Shown here piece by piece: positions 1 to 12,119 of a stretch of DNA of 64,000 nt. Under the pieces are notes generated by a model. The model was not told the origin of the DNA. It did no database searches and worked only from the letters and a program-made list of their open reading frames with translations. The stretch covers positions 20,439,501 to 20,503,500 of the forward strand of contig JABWDB010000001.1 of assembly GCA_019614645.1 (NCBI GenBank), given 5' to 3'. The number at the start of each line of letters is the position of its first letter. The stretch's first letter is position 1. The position numbers were made by a program, and so were the translations under genes. The stretch comes from Stratiolaelaps scimitus (Eukaryota; Arthropoda; Arachnida; Mesostigmata; Laelapidae).

Positions 1-2864
1 CCAAAATTTCGTACCGGCCACTCAAAGCTATCCAACGATTCCGTGTCCTGCCGGACTTGAATAGCTTTCGATCAATGCGATTGGTTCTTCGAACTAGGCT
101 ATAATGTTTATTTTTTTGGTTAAACACGGGTACGTTAACACCGAATGGTCGAACAAAGCATCTTGGCGTTACGTCCAGCGCTTCTGGGAACACTGCGAAC
201 AACTGAAAACCAACGGCACAGCGATTATTACTAGGCTAGACGTCTGTAGACAGTACTGTCAATAAAATACGAACGAATTAGCGACGTTCAGTGACGGATC
301 GAGGCACGGACCTAAACGGATGTCGGCAAAATGTCTTATCGGACGCCAGAAAGAGATGAGTGGTTCACACCCGTATGCGAGTGCTTGATCTGTGTATTTC
401 AATGCTGTATGTATTTGGTGTTAGGGATAAAAACGATGATGGTACGCATGAATGAAACTGTGAACGCAAAAGTCGAGAACGAGTGTAACAAGGAGCAATT
501 CACTATTGTTGACGGGAGTACGCATCAGATACGACAAAAGGTGATCAAGCCGGAAGCTACAGAGAGAGAGCGAGTGGGAGAGACAGTTGAACTGTTACGA
601 GACAGAGGTTGAGCGCCTGAATGTTAACGAACTTGGTGGTATTTAAACGAATTCGAGTGTTTGTCATTGAAAAATGCAACCGCAACCTATTATGCGTAAA
701 CAAAAAAGAATCAACAAAAAAAAAGAACAGCGGTAAAATCATTAGAATAATCTTTTAGTCATATATTGAAAAAACACAAGCGGGGGGCTGAGAAAAACAA
801 AGGTGGGTTTCTACTACAGTATCTATATTGTTTGTAAATAAATACCGATCCGTCCGTTCGGAATGAACGAATGGAGATGATAATCAAACTGTGTCTTTCT
901 TGGCTAACACTGACAATGTGACGCGAACGACTATCAAACAAACTCACTGCCTAACTTACTATAAGGCATAATAACTACTGGGTTATTTCTTATAGGCAAT
1001 TGTATAGTATTTCATAACTTTTATTATTAGTTATTATTATTATTATCATCATCATCATTTTCTCATCATTGATTCAGTCTCATCATTTCGTCATGGTCAC
1101 ACACCATTGCCGGCGTTGTTACTTCTGCAGTATCGTCATTACGATCATTATGAAATGTGTATGTCATTGTAGGCAGAGTTCACGTATTGGGATCACCAAG
1201 TTTGTCCCCGTTACGTGGACGTAACAGCCACACGTCGCCTTTATAGCAATGACAGCGCTGATATGAGCATCCAAAACCAATAACAACGAACTCGGGGGGG
1301 GGCCCATATGTGAAGTGCAGAACACATTTGCACTCAAGCCCATTATACCATTGAAGCATTTTGTTGACGCGCCTCGCCAAAAACCGTGGTAACTAAGGGG
1401 CTCTCGGGATCCATTAACAACGACCGCTTTGATGAAACAAATATTTCGTAAAACGGAACGAGACGGAGGGAGGGAGTAGCTATAACTGGGTATTTCACGT
1501 TATCATCACCATCTATTATGCATGCTGTTTAATATGAAAATATTGGTATTGAAAATATATTCATATATATATATATATACTCTATGGGTAATAATATAGT
1601 AAATTTTCGCTTGTAGAACGCATGAAAATAAACATGAACCTAAATATATGTATATATATATATATATATATATAACAACCGTAATAATTATAATCATTAG
1701 AATGCATCAAATAGCAGTGGACTTCTAAAGTTACTTAGACTGTTTTTCCCCAGTAATGCTATTTTATTTTGAAAAATAGGCGCCAAAGCTTACGGCTTTG
1801 ATAGGACGTGGACTTTTTTCCTCCTATAATCTACAGTTGTAATATAGTAGTAGCCCCTCCATCGGTTCGTCGTGTTTCGTTCCTATATTTGTTATTTCTC
1901 TTGGCCTATTCATCAACATATGTAACACACGACTCGGACACTCCATCCCGTCACTTTCAGATCAGCTTTGCCTTCTTCCTTCGTGTTCTATCCCTCTCCA
2001 CTGGGAACTGGACCTGGAATCTACTATATTCCTTCTGATACTTTCCCTCTCCCTCTCATAGAACACAAAACTTTAATTTCCTCGAGACTGCTAAATTGAG
2101 ATAAAGTCGGGTTTGTCCAGCATACGTGCCAATTGGCAGACTTCATTTCGAGCTAACTGTCAGCCTTCAAATACGCGTCGGGTCGTGACCCATCGGCACT
2201 GCATTGGCTACCGAGGAGTTAATAAATTCAACCCGGTCACGTGTGAAGAGATCTTCGTCAGCAGTGACCCACGCTCTTACATTTATAATCAATACTTCCC
2301 CCAGCCGCCGACTCCGGTCTACGTCAGAGTTAACGCTAGCTGAGCACAAAGATACGTGGCTTCATTTCGGATGGCATTTCCCCTCTCCCACTTGCCATCA
2401 TAACCCAATCGAACAACGGCATACAGGCCATCATCAGGCTGTAGATACATGTTACCCAACGGAGGCAACCTTTGTCATAGGTATAATATTTCGATACCAA
2501 CACAGCCGACCGCGCCTGTTCTCGGCGCGGTCAGCCGCATTCGTACACAACTTCTTCCGCTCATCTTGCCCGCCTCTATCTCTCGTTGAATTTCCATCCC
2601 CACAGAAATATCATCCCCACCATACCCACCATAATAATCATGCATGTCCATTGTAACATAGTTCAATCTCAGTAGAGCGTTTAACAGAGAGTTTAGTCAC
2701 TTTTTTGTCTAAACGAAAACCTTTCAGTACTACAACTACTACGATCTCTTCATTTTCGTGTTTGCAGCAGGTGGACACAACATCGACAGTTCAGCTCCTG
2801 TGTGACCTCCTCCTCCTCGTCCTCCACCACTCCAGCAGCTGTCTGTCGTTCCTATTCCACTAGT
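1..2864. other. Intergenic region beyond the 3' end of ArfGAP1
   Basis: No coding exon is recognised here. It contains an ATT/ATC-rich run near 1021-1060, a nine-G run near 1294-1302 and two (TA)n tracts near 1563-1580 and 1643-1674. A 93-codon plus-strand frame at 331-612 resembles no known family and has no splice context, so it is not called. The distal 3' UTR of ArfGAP1 may extend into this stretch. Confidence 0.6.
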
Positions 2865-3308
2865 TTATTTCCTGTCACTGCCTCCCCAGTCGCTGGTGCC
2901 CCAATCGCCCCAGTCGCCATCCTCCTCTTGGACCTTGTCAACAGGTTTTGCGCGACCTTTCGGTTGAGTCGCCAACTGATGCTGCGCACTGGCCTCGTTG
3001 CTGTTCGACGGCGAATCGTTCTGGTACGATGAACTGCCCCAGCCCGCCGCCGCGCTTTTGCTCTTTGGCATAATCGCTTCCCGATCCCAGAGGGCGTGGC
3101 TATCGCCGATCGCCGAATCGTCCCGGAAGCCACGGGGGTCATCACTGCCGGCGATCTGCTCGAAGCCAGCCTTCTGCGCTAGCGCCGACGTGAGATCGTG
3201 CACCGAACGCTTGGTCACATCGGCCACGCGCGAGACTTGGTTGCTCAATGAATCAACGAGCGTGCCATCCTTGACGCGTTGCTGTACCACCTCGGAAGCC
3301 TCCATCAC
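2865..3308 (-). CDS. ArfGAP1: ArfGAP1 coding exon 5 (C-terminal tail, stop TAA)
   Basis: The acceptor ACACACAG leads into [16 protein letters not shown] and then a second amphipathic Ser/Ala-rich segment, a disordered region, and a terminal tail with three DWG repeats ([12 protein letters not shown]). In ArfGAP1 such tryptophan motifs contact coatomer/adaptor subunits. Intron 4 (3444-3309) is 136 bp. Confidence 0.93.
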   Translation of the reverse strand: MMEASEVVQQRVKDGTLVDSLSNQVSRVADVTKRSVHDLTSALAQKAGFEQIAGSDDPRGFRDDSAIGDSHALWDREAIMPKSKSAAAGWGSSSYQNDSPSNSNEASAQHQLATQPKGRAKPVDKVQEEDGDWGDWGTSDWGGSDRK

Positions 3309-5743
3309 CTGTGTGTCAAAAGTCGCAGAAGTCGGTTTGAGAAGGCAAGTAAGGGTACCGATTAGAGGAGAGACAACACTCAACAAACTCACGCATCTAA
3401 TCACGTGTGTCGTGGTGAACGTCAGCTAAATCAGCAACATTTACCTTATTCGCAGCTGCCCCGCCGACCTTAATAGCAAGTGTGCTGAAGGAAGACCAGA
3501 CCGATCCAAGAATCTCAGTGGCTTGTTCGGCTGGCGTGGGCGGCGAGGTGGCGCTCAGGGGCGAGTAAGCCTGGTTGCCAAACCCAGCATAGCGCCCGCC
3601 CTGCGACGGTGGTAGATTGTCAGGTCGAGTTGCGTTCTCTGCCTGCACTCTCGTGAAGAACGAATCCTTTTGTCGGGACACCTCCTCAGATGATAATGAC
3701 TGATAAGCTGGAATTTCGAGAACAGGACGAAGCAGCACAAAGTCCGTTTTGAGTAGTGTTTTTTATGTTTTATTTAACGGCATATGTTACTTCACGTGAC
3801 TCAATCTTACTTCTTCCGACTTTTTATTTATTTAAGTGAATCAGCTATAGTGTAACAAACTGACAGGCAAGAAACAACATCTCTCTAACTGCAATGAAGA
3901 CCTTTCAACACTTGGGGTTCGCATAGCAGGCGACGCTCGTCGGTGCCTTCCTGCGAGAAGAATAATCCATAGTTGGTCTACAATATTGAGATTATAACAC
4001 CCAACTACGGGTACTCTGTTTCGAATTCGGATAGCATAAAATAGATCGTCCTGTGTTTCCTCAAAGGACCTCTGGCACAATGGCGTAATGGGGTTGTTTT
4101 AAAAGTATCATGGTCCCTGTTAATGGCAACCTAGCCGTCCAATATCAGCCGCCATCAGAAATCGCTATTTAATTTTTTTTTGTGAAAACCGTAGATGAAG
4201 TTGACAAAAATCTCGAAAGCAAATTCAATATACAAGTCGCACATATGGAAGAAAACGTCGAAATGTCCATTCACGGATGGGACAATCTGTACGAGATCTT
4301 CGACCTCTGTTCACCGGGGTGGCGTAGGTGCAACGCCGAGGACTTGGAAATATAAAATCTCCGGTGCCTCAAGGCACATACGAATCGATGCGGTCTTCAC
4401 TTGCAGGTTTGTCAACAAAATTATTTAATTTTTTACTATCGACAGCAGAGGCATCCGTAAGGGATGATGCCCGATGAGGAAAACGCCTTCGAGGCGTACA
4501 AGATCATCCGAAAAATCAAATCACCCCTCAGGTTTATTGCCCGATTGTGACGTCTGTTCTGCTTGACCTCGGCAAACGCTATACAAGGGCAGCCACTCTG
4601 TGTACCTTAAGCATTTGTTCTTGTTAGTAGGTCCGCCCATACGCCTAATAGAGGGGATTCAGTGTGTTGCAGGTGCCGCTGTTGAAATTTATCATTAATA
4701 TGATAATATCTGCGATCCTGCGGTGATCCTCGATCTGTCATCCCCCCGGCCTCACCTCCTCCATTTGAGGTCCAATCGCCGCTAGCTTGTGCTGCGTTGC
4801 CACCTCGGCTTCCTGAAGACGCTTTGCTGGCTTTCGCGCTCGGCTGTGGTTTACGGGGAATAGCAAAACTCTGGTAGTTCCTTGCGGGTGATGTATCCAA
4901 ACTCCACTCCTCTCTGCGAGCCTCTGTTGCGACCTTGTCTCGTAGAAGGGCGGCTGCGCGTGTGTTGTATCTACACGAAGCATGGTAACATGTCATTAGC
5001 TAGTTTAAAGTCTCACAATACACACTGACTTTATCTTGAGTGGATATAGATGGTGTTCAAGTATACTTCAGCCGACAGAATACTAGAATTGGACCTCTGC
5101 TCCGAATTCCCAGATATATATAGACGATCCATTTTATTTTCAGCACGAGCAACATCCCCAAACTTGCCCACTTCTGAAACGTTTAACGCATAATCCGTTT
5201 AATTCCGCTCACCTTTCTCTCAAATCCATATCCCAGCTCCAGTCATCTTGTTCTTCTAGGAACTCTTTTGCTTTGGAATTCCCTCCGACTTGCATCTTCT
5301 CCAATTCTTGGTCTTTCCATTTATCCATTGTAATCGAACGTACGAAGCTTAAATGAACGCCAAGACCCCTGGACAAAAAATAATAACAAATAATCATCGT
5401 TTCTCTACTTTGTGTCATTATAATATACTAACAAATGCGCCTTATTGCCAATCAAGCGTCATCTGAATGCTTAATAGAACGAATTGACGGTCTACAATTT
5501 TTGTATTAAATTCATGTTTCAACCATGAACTAGCTGTTCAGTAAAACAATTGCTTTGAACTGACGAATGCATACGATTTGCAGAGATCACCCACCTGTGC
5601 TGTCCTGAGCATTCGAGACAAATCCAAACTCCGTAGGAGACGGATGCCCATTGAGGATTATGAGCGCCGCATTCAAAGCATTTATTGTTGCCGAGTTGTG
5701 GCTGAAGCTTCATTAAACAGCGTCGCGTACGCGGGGACGCCAT
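2865..5743 (-). CDS. ArfGAP1: ArfGAP1: ADP-ribosylation factor GTPase-activating protein 1, complete five-exon gene
   Basis: The gene is joined from 5743-5595, 5368-5213, 4970-4756, 3707-3445 and 3308-2865 (1227 nt, 408 aa; human ArfGAP1 is about 406 aa). All four introns are GT-AG and every junction keeps frame. Residues 22-45 form the CX2CX16CX2C zinc finger (C22, C25, C42, C45), followed by the arginine finger R50 in the [16 protein letters not shown] block, the signature of the ArfGAP domain (about residues 7-120). Residues 237-261 form a Ser/Thr/Gly-rich amphipathic stretch matching an ALPS curvature sensor, and the last 20 residues repeat DWG. Family knowledge: it stimulates GTP hydrolysis on Arf1 at Golgi membranes during COPI vesicle cycling. 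The start is the only Met giving the conserved MASPRTRR N terminus. An AATAAA at 2869-2864 overlaps the stop codon. Confidence 0.97.
3445..3707 (-). CDS. ArfGAP1: ArfGAP1 coding exon 4 (ALPS-like region)
   Basis: The acceptor AATTCCAG precedes [17 protein letters not shown], conserved in the central part of ArfGAP1. It ends with the [17 protein letters not shown] segment, whose Ser/Thr/Gly face and spaced bulky residues fit an ALPS amphipathic helix. The donor GTAAAT is in phase 0. Confidence 0.93.
4756..4970 (-). CDS. ArfGAP1: ArfGAP1 coding exon 3 (end of ArfGAP domain and linker)
   Basis: The acceptor GTGTAG precedes [14 protein letters not shown], which closes the catalytic domain as in animal ArfGAP1 proteins. 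The remainder is a Ser/Gly/Ala-rich linker. The donor GTGAGG leaves one base over. Intron 3 (4755-3708) is the longest of the gene, 1048 bp. Confidence 0.94.
5213..5368 (-). CDS. ArfGAP1: ArfGAP1 coding exon 2 (residues 50-102)
   Basis: The acceptor is TTTTTTGTCCAG; the first G completes the Arg50 codon, then [17 protein letters not shown] follows, the most conserved block of ArfGAP domains. The exon ends MDLRE plus two bases at donor GTGAGC. Intron 2 (5212-4971) is 242 bp. Confidence 0.96.
5595..5743 (-). CDS. ArfGAP1: ArfGAP1 coding exon 1 (residues 1-50, zinc finger)
   Basis: It begins with MASPRTRR and carries all four zinc-binding cysteines. It ends after AG of the Arg50 codon, at donor GTGGGT. 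The catalytic arginine codon is therefore split by intron 1 (5594-5369, 226 bp). A non-coding 5' exon may lie further upstream; none can be placed. Confidence 0.95.
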
Positions 5744-8700
5744 CTGTTTGCGCGGAAAACAACGGCAATAACACAAAATGATCAAGAACTAAGTAAAAGC
5801 GATGCTTGAGAAGTGTCAACTCTTGACTCGTCACATCAACCATTGATCACCTTAACAACCGATGTGATAAATATGATACGAGAGTAGATAATTAATACAT
5901 GGGTCACTTCGCGCGACACCTGGAGTTTAATGAAAAAAAATATATGCCTTGTGGCTCAAGAGTTATGTTTGTAGGTAGACAGATATTGTTTTACTGAGGC
6001 CCGTGGCACTTCTCCCATGAGAAAATTTGTTCACATAATTTTTGAGAAGCTTGGCTATATTGAACGATGATTACGTAGTTGAATATCGAATATGGTCATT
6101 CATTCAATGGGCAATGATTGGCTTGCATGGCCTATGGTTGATTCCTTAAATCCTTCCCTCGAATCCTGTGGTCGATTACTTATAAAACGATTGACTTATA
6201 TGGCCTACAACAACGACAAACTTAATCACATTGGAAGAACATTGATAAGCAATCAACGACTGTCATAAATTTCAGCCAATGTTCAGCAATATGCATTGGG
6301 AACACAGACTCACATAGCGCAAAAGCTGACGTTCATCATGGCGGCCGTAGGCCAAGAGCATCTATCATTGGGTTACCATTCACTTCTGATGATACCTTTC
6401 TACACAAGGTCCACAGGTGTTGCCAAATCGTATGGTCTACACAGCTAATGTTCGAACATCTATTCAGCTCAACAAGTTCAGCACTAAGAAGTACAGCCTC
6501 AAATGTATCAAATCCGACATGTGGGATCGAATCGTGCATGTGGAAATCGGAATATCGACGGTGGCATTCTGGTTTCGTGACACTATTTTCAGCTTTCTCC
6601 TCCAGGCTGCATTTCCTGATGGAACCTGCTAACTTCGGATGATATTCACTCGAAATGAATTTGAGTGAGTTCAAAAGGAGACGTTGGCACATAGCGGTCT
6701 TCATGTACAAGGCACAGGAATGGTAACGATTCGAACAACAGCTATCATAAATATCTTGTTGCAAAATTGAATCAAGCACGACCGAAAACAAGAAGATGCC
6801 CGTCTTGAAAACTCAAAAATCACGCCGCCCGCCCCCACACCTGGCCCGTCTCATTAACCTATCACGGACCTCAACGGATACAATGATTCATCACGATTTG
6901 ATGAGTATTGAATTTTAACGAAGTGCACATCTATAGTGGGGATCCCCCTCGGCCACCCCTATGAAAATTGTCCAGCTCAACGGGCTGCCAAATACCACCA
7001 CCACCAGCAGCAGCAATCAAGAAAAGACACGGATCTGTGAGTCGAACGGATGCTGCTGCTTCCCCAACTGCTATTCCCAGTCTCTTCCGTAACATACGGA
7101 TTTGCGACGACGTGGCTATCGATTCACTCGATGCTGCTTGTCCTACCTTGGCCTTGCGGGAAGATTCACCGAATCCAGCTGGTGGTGTTTGATCGCCGCA
7201 GAACGAACCTAGTGACGAAACACTTGTGGCACAATATTTGCCAGCTGAAAATCTGACAGCTAACGGGAATTTCTACGGGGCGGACTTCGACGTATACACT
7301 ATAGTAAAATCGAACAGGACTACAGCAGACAGGAGGTGGTCCTGTGTCCAACAACGCTCGTCTCCGACCCTTCCCCAATAGTCGCTAGTGGGCGAGCGAG
7401 CGAGCGAGCTAATCGACCACCTATCGTTGCTACTGCCAATCCAACAACGGCCGACCATTCAACTTCTCGCACAGCAGGGAGGACATTCGGCGAGCGAATG
7501 ATCACAATAACAAATGTTTGAATAGCGAAATTGTTGTCATTATTATTATTATCATCATCAGGTATGAATATCTGAGATGTTTGCTTTACAGATCAAAATA
7601 CGCATTTATACGGAGTTGACAGTAGAGGTTGGCATTTCTAAGAACTTCTAAACGCTAACGAGCGCCGTCGCAGGTGGAATGAATCCAACTCTGCCCACTG
7701 TCGTGACAGTGGCTCAGTCGGTGGTGGCGGGAAATTGAGGCGAGAATGTTTTATTATTTTTATTATTATTGCTTGCATTACTCAAGCGTACGGACGCTCA
7801 AAGTCACCAGAGAACACGGGGTGGTAGCCATGGAAATTTGATGACAGGAAGTAACAGCTGAATAGTTAAACATACGAATGATCGTTATACTACGAATACC
7901 CCTGCCTGAATTCAGAATTGTACTCTGGAACAAACCCACACGATGGGTGCGGTTTTTTTTACTGAGAAATTGTTGTAACACCATTTGGGCAACACCACCG
8001 GAAACAAGTGCGTAGAATCCTTCCATCTGCAGAGCCTATCCCTCGCTGTGAGTCGGAGAGGCCAAAATGCCATCACCTCCCTCTGGGGTGACCATAACGG
8101 CCTCGGCCTGACATCCAGTCCCCAACTAATATTACCTCTCTAATTATTGTATATTTTAAAACAGACAATCATATAAAATAAGAACATGCCCCTATGTATA
8201 CGTATTTCAAAAAACCTCGAAACATGTTGCCGTATAGACATTACAACCGGTATCGAAAGAAATTATGTAATGAAAAAGAAATAAAACTTGTCAAACGCCC
8301 GTAAGGGTCCTCGAAGTCAGAACATTTTTATACAGTAAACTATAACTATTTAAGCAAGAAAAAATTCATTTTTAACAAGATCCTGACACCAGTGTTTCTA
8401 CAAATCGTTTTCAGCTTGCTGGTATAGACATTTCACAAAATAATTGAGACGGCTCTACAAAATTAGATTTGGAACGTAATTTCTCTGTTGTACCACCCAT
8501 CATAAAGTTACAAATGACGGAAGCCCCACTTTGTGACAACTGTTTGATATTAGTTGAAATATTACGATTTCATTCACCAAAACAACTAGTATATATGTGT
8601 GCATTCTAGGTTATGCAACAACTCGCGCTGTAAATAAGCCAATGAAACACTTTTCGTTCTGAAATAGTGAATTTGGCAGTTCTGGCTATTTCTACGTTTT

Positions 8701-8986
8701 AAGTCAGTTTCATATATACAATATATACATATATATATATATAGATATATAGTTGGTTTATATTTATTCAAACATACAATAATTAAGAATTATTTCCGGG
8801 GATTGGGGGGATCAGTAGGGTACCGGGGCCGAGGCCGACGTATATATATATATGTCTTAGGTAATCGAATACGGAATATATAACAAATTTAAACTGTTCC
8901 AATTTCGACTATATGAGTAGAATACGCTTGATGCTTGGCGGGTTCATTCCTTCATTCATTCCGCGTCTGTAGGTGAGATAGGGAGG
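5744..8986. other. Region upstream of ArfGAP1, no recognised gene
   Basis: The ArfGAP1 promoter should lie in its first few hundred bases, but no core element stands out. A GAGC tetranucleotide run occurs near 7391-7409, ATT/ATC runs near 7536-7560 and 7748-7769, and TA repeats near 8716-8745 and 8841-8852. A 151-codon minus-strand frame at 6336-6791 resembles no family. A plus-strand ATG at 6961 runs 25 codons to a GTGAGT donor and is treated as a weak finding. Confidence 0.5.
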
Positions 8987-9030
8987 TTTTCGGGCTGACT
9001 TTCAGCCAACATTTAACGTCCACGGTACTG
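8987..9030 (-). repeat. Dispersed 45-bp repeat, copy 1 (inverted)
   Basis: The reverse complement matches copies at 38274-38314 and 46044-46088, with the shared core GGACGTTAAATGTTGGCTGA. Copies 1 and 3 differ at only a few positions over 44-45 bases. It lies just 5' of the mariner relic, on the opposite strand. It is probably the end of a retroposon; the family is not identified. Confidence 0.75.
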
Positions 9031-9086
9031 TAGGTATGTCACATCTTTGCTGGCCGTCGCCAGTCGAATTTCACAGCGATTAAAAT

Positions 9087-9935
9087 ATGGAGAGCAACAA
9101 TGTGCACATCCGACACTGTCTCCTTCATTCTTTTCGTGCTGAAAAGTGCCAGGATTGTATGTAAAAGAGAAGGGGAGTCCTCCATATCAGATAGATTCTG
9201 TAGAAAGTGATTTCAGAATGTTCCCGGACGGTCACGAGAGACAAACAACGATGACTTTCTCGATACACTGAATGAAAATACGGCCCATTCAATTCGAGAA
9301 GCTTGCTGCTCCGCTTGGAGTAGTTCAGTAAACTATGGTCTACATGCGCCAGGAAATGTGTGAATGGAAGCAAAGTGGTACCGAATGAAATCCACGAAGG
9401 GGCTAATGTAATTTCTTTGTCAAAAATACGATAGACTACATCTACTGTCTTGCCATATACTTGTGATCCTTGTTCGTTTGTACCGCTAATTTTACATGAA
9501 TAATAAAAAAAAGCGTTTTTCTCACCCAAAAAAAACCTACAGCGACAGTCAACGCAAACCGTTACAGACCACAAGTCAGCAAACGAATCCGAGATATTGA
9601 CAAGACATAGCCGTCGACGATGGAACGTCATATTGCTTTATTGCCCATTTTTCTTTAACAACCCGCCATGCTGTAACCGATCTCGGCTGGGAAATTCTAC
9701 CGGACCAAGGCGTACAGCCCAGACACTGCCCCATCAGATTACCGCCTATTGGGATCCACAGCGCGCGGCCTGTGGGAACAGGTGAAGCTCTTGAGGACAG
9801 AAGCAGAGGTATTAAACAGGGTGGAGGGATCGCCTCCCATGAGGACATATTTTTCCACCAAGGCATCCAAATGATTTCTGATATACGAATGATGCTCCTA
9901 GAAGGCGAGGGATAGTATATTGATTTGGATACGTT
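9087..9935 (+). mobile_element. Decayed, internally deleted mariner transposon (transposase pseudogene)
   Basis: The reading frame is broken by frameshifts and stops, but mariner transposase blocks appear in order. MESNNVHIRHCLL at 9087 matches the usual N terminus; ESSISDRFCRK from about 9175 and a SIREACCSAWSSSV-like helix-turn-helix follow, then a PNEIHEGAN-like remnant of the linker. From 9664, AVTDLGWEILP and YSPDTAPSDYRLLGS match the end of the catalytic domain, including the final Asp of the mariner D34D triad. The middle of the catalytic domain with the first Asp is missing, so the element cannot be active. Clear terminal inverted repeats were not found. Long minus-strand open frames at 9125-9631 and 9576-9938 are shadows of this relic. 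Confidence 0.85.
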
Positions 9936-10851
9936 CATTGTTTCAACAGATACGGCAATTCAAAGTCAGTAGAAAGTATCGATCGACCTAGTATATATCC
10001 TTTCTGACTTGATTAGCTAGTTTTGCTACGTAGAGTCTTTCAATAAGGCTCTTCGGAGTTTTTTTTTAAAGCAACCCGAACCAAAGCTTTGAAGCACATA
10101 CTCAAACTTCGACGCAAAAGAGTTGGAGTTTTGATCGATCGATCAAATCTTATCCTTCGATATCTTATCGATATGCCTTATGTCTATTTTGCTAAGCTAT
10201 TGGTAATCGATTTGTGAGTATATATAGCGCGCATGCCGATCAAGGCTTTCATCATAGCTAAATATATTAGCCCATCGAAGCTAGACTGATAATGCATGTA
10301 AGTTGTTAACTTCAGCATTCTGAGCAACTCTGATGCCCGTAGCAATGACATACGCGAGCTACCAACGGGTAGCTAAAGATGTTAGCCTCTTAACCATACC
10401 CGAGTATCCGTCGGAAACGATTCTATGAAACGGAGCTTTGTATATTATCGTTTTCTTTCTTGAACACATAAATTCTGACCCGTTATTCTGATACAAAAGT
10501 TTGGTGACCTTCGTATGCTACGGAAATATATATATATATATACTTGAGTTAGTCTCAAGTGTCGCATTTTCCTTTATACTGGCTGAAAGGTCAAACTCCA
10601 ACAACGACATCCACAATGAAATATGTACAAGAATATAAGCTTTATGTGTGGTGGATTTCTACATCGCTGCTATTTTCCCAGGAGCGGAAATAGTCCTGTA
10701 TGAAGCGTGTCACACATTATGAAAATGTTCGTTGCTTTAAACAGTACATATATCTAAGTAACGTTGGTGAAGACTATTCATCAATCATGACAATGCATCA
10801 GCCGGACTTTGAGCTTGATGAGAATTTGCTGTGCAGAAAAACTGATATGTT

Positions 10852-10925
10852 GCGAGTAGGATACGAACCTATGCATCTACGTATCCTCTGGTGTCCTCCA
10901 GGCGTTTACGAATGCACCACGTCAC
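10852..10925 (-). repeat. tRNA-like segment, probably a SINE head
   Basis: On the minus strand it carries GGTTCGTATCC, one mismatch from the pol III B box GGTTCGANTCC, with a degenerate A-box-like TGGTGCATTCG about 50 bases upstream. The acceptor ends do not pair, so it is not a functional tRNA. It is more likely a tRNA-derived SINE remnant or a decayed tRNA copy. Confidence 0.35.
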
Positions 10926-12119
10926 CGGGCTCGATATATATTAGAGTACCTGTAGAAGGTTTACAGAAACGAATACATACTGCAGGATCTATGGTAATTT
11001 GAAATGGTAAATCGATTCTAGTATGTACAGTTAGTTATTCTGCTGCATTATGTAGGGCTCACAGGTCCATCTTTCGTGTCCATTTTTCTCCTACTGGCTG
11101 AACCCCCGTAATGGAAGTATGTCCCTTACTATACACCAAGTTGAATATATTCATTGAACAGCAAACAAGTGGTAAACCCCTACATGCAGGACCCTCTAAC
11201 ACGTTGGGCCACTTACGCTTAGTCCGAATCAAAAATAAGGTAGTGCGGAGTGGTTTGTCTAACAGAGTTTTAGTGCGTATTACTGTCACACGGATGAGTC
11301 CCGAAAACCTCTGAATGGGAGAAGACCTAAGGGCCAGCTGAAAATTAAAGTCCAATTGCTTAGGGTGTAGGCACGCCTTGTGGTTCAGACAGGTGCACTT
11401 GAGGGTTAAGAGACAAAATTTATGAACTTCGGAGAGATATTAAGCAGATGATGAGAACCTTTGAGTCAAATGTCCACAGAAATCATGCATTATATATATA
11501 TATATATATATACATACACTTCATCTACCATTCTACCATATACTGCCTCACTGTGCACATTCTTTATACCCTTAGCTGGTCATAATCTTCTAATTTATTT
11601 CACAGTTCTTATGGTTAGCAGAACGATAATTTTATAAGGTAGCTGGTCCTTTCCAGCCAAACCAGCAAAGGTCCAGAACAGCCGTGGTGTTTCTACTTAT
11701 TGTTCATGCAACACAGCGTTGTGTAAGTCGTTCTGAGTGCCGCATAAACGAACTGAGGAGGAAGGACCGCCGTAATTCACAACTATCCTTAAGATGATTC
11801 ACAACTTTGTGTGTTGGGCAGGGCCTTCGGTCAGTGAAGCAAATAGAATTATAAACGAATCATTGGAATCGAATCATTGCCCACCACCACTGGGTACCTC
11901 TAAAATATTAAATATTAGCTCAGCCTGAGACTGCATGCTCAGTCTTTTGATCATAATATTTCTTGTGTTGCCCTTTGCCGTTAAGAAGGGAAGTTCAATC
12001 GATTGTTGTTTCGCTCCATTTGACGAATGCCATCGGCACTGGTCTAGAAAGGGCAAGCGAAGCGGTAAGTAGCTTTTAATCGCCGTAAGCGTTTAAGCAC
12101 TGTTTTTAAAATAGCCAAC

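Noticed and set aside
331..612. 93-codon plus-strand frame with ATG
   Set aside because: No recognisable family or splice sites; a frame of this length is expected by chance in this much DNA.
6336..6791. 151-codon minus-strand frame upstream of ArfGAP1
   Set aside because: No recognisable domain, and it does not splice into the ArfGAP1 start exon in a way supported by family alignment.
9125..9938. Minus-strand frames of 168 and 120 codons
   Set aside because: They are antisense shadows of the mariner transposase relic on the plus strand.
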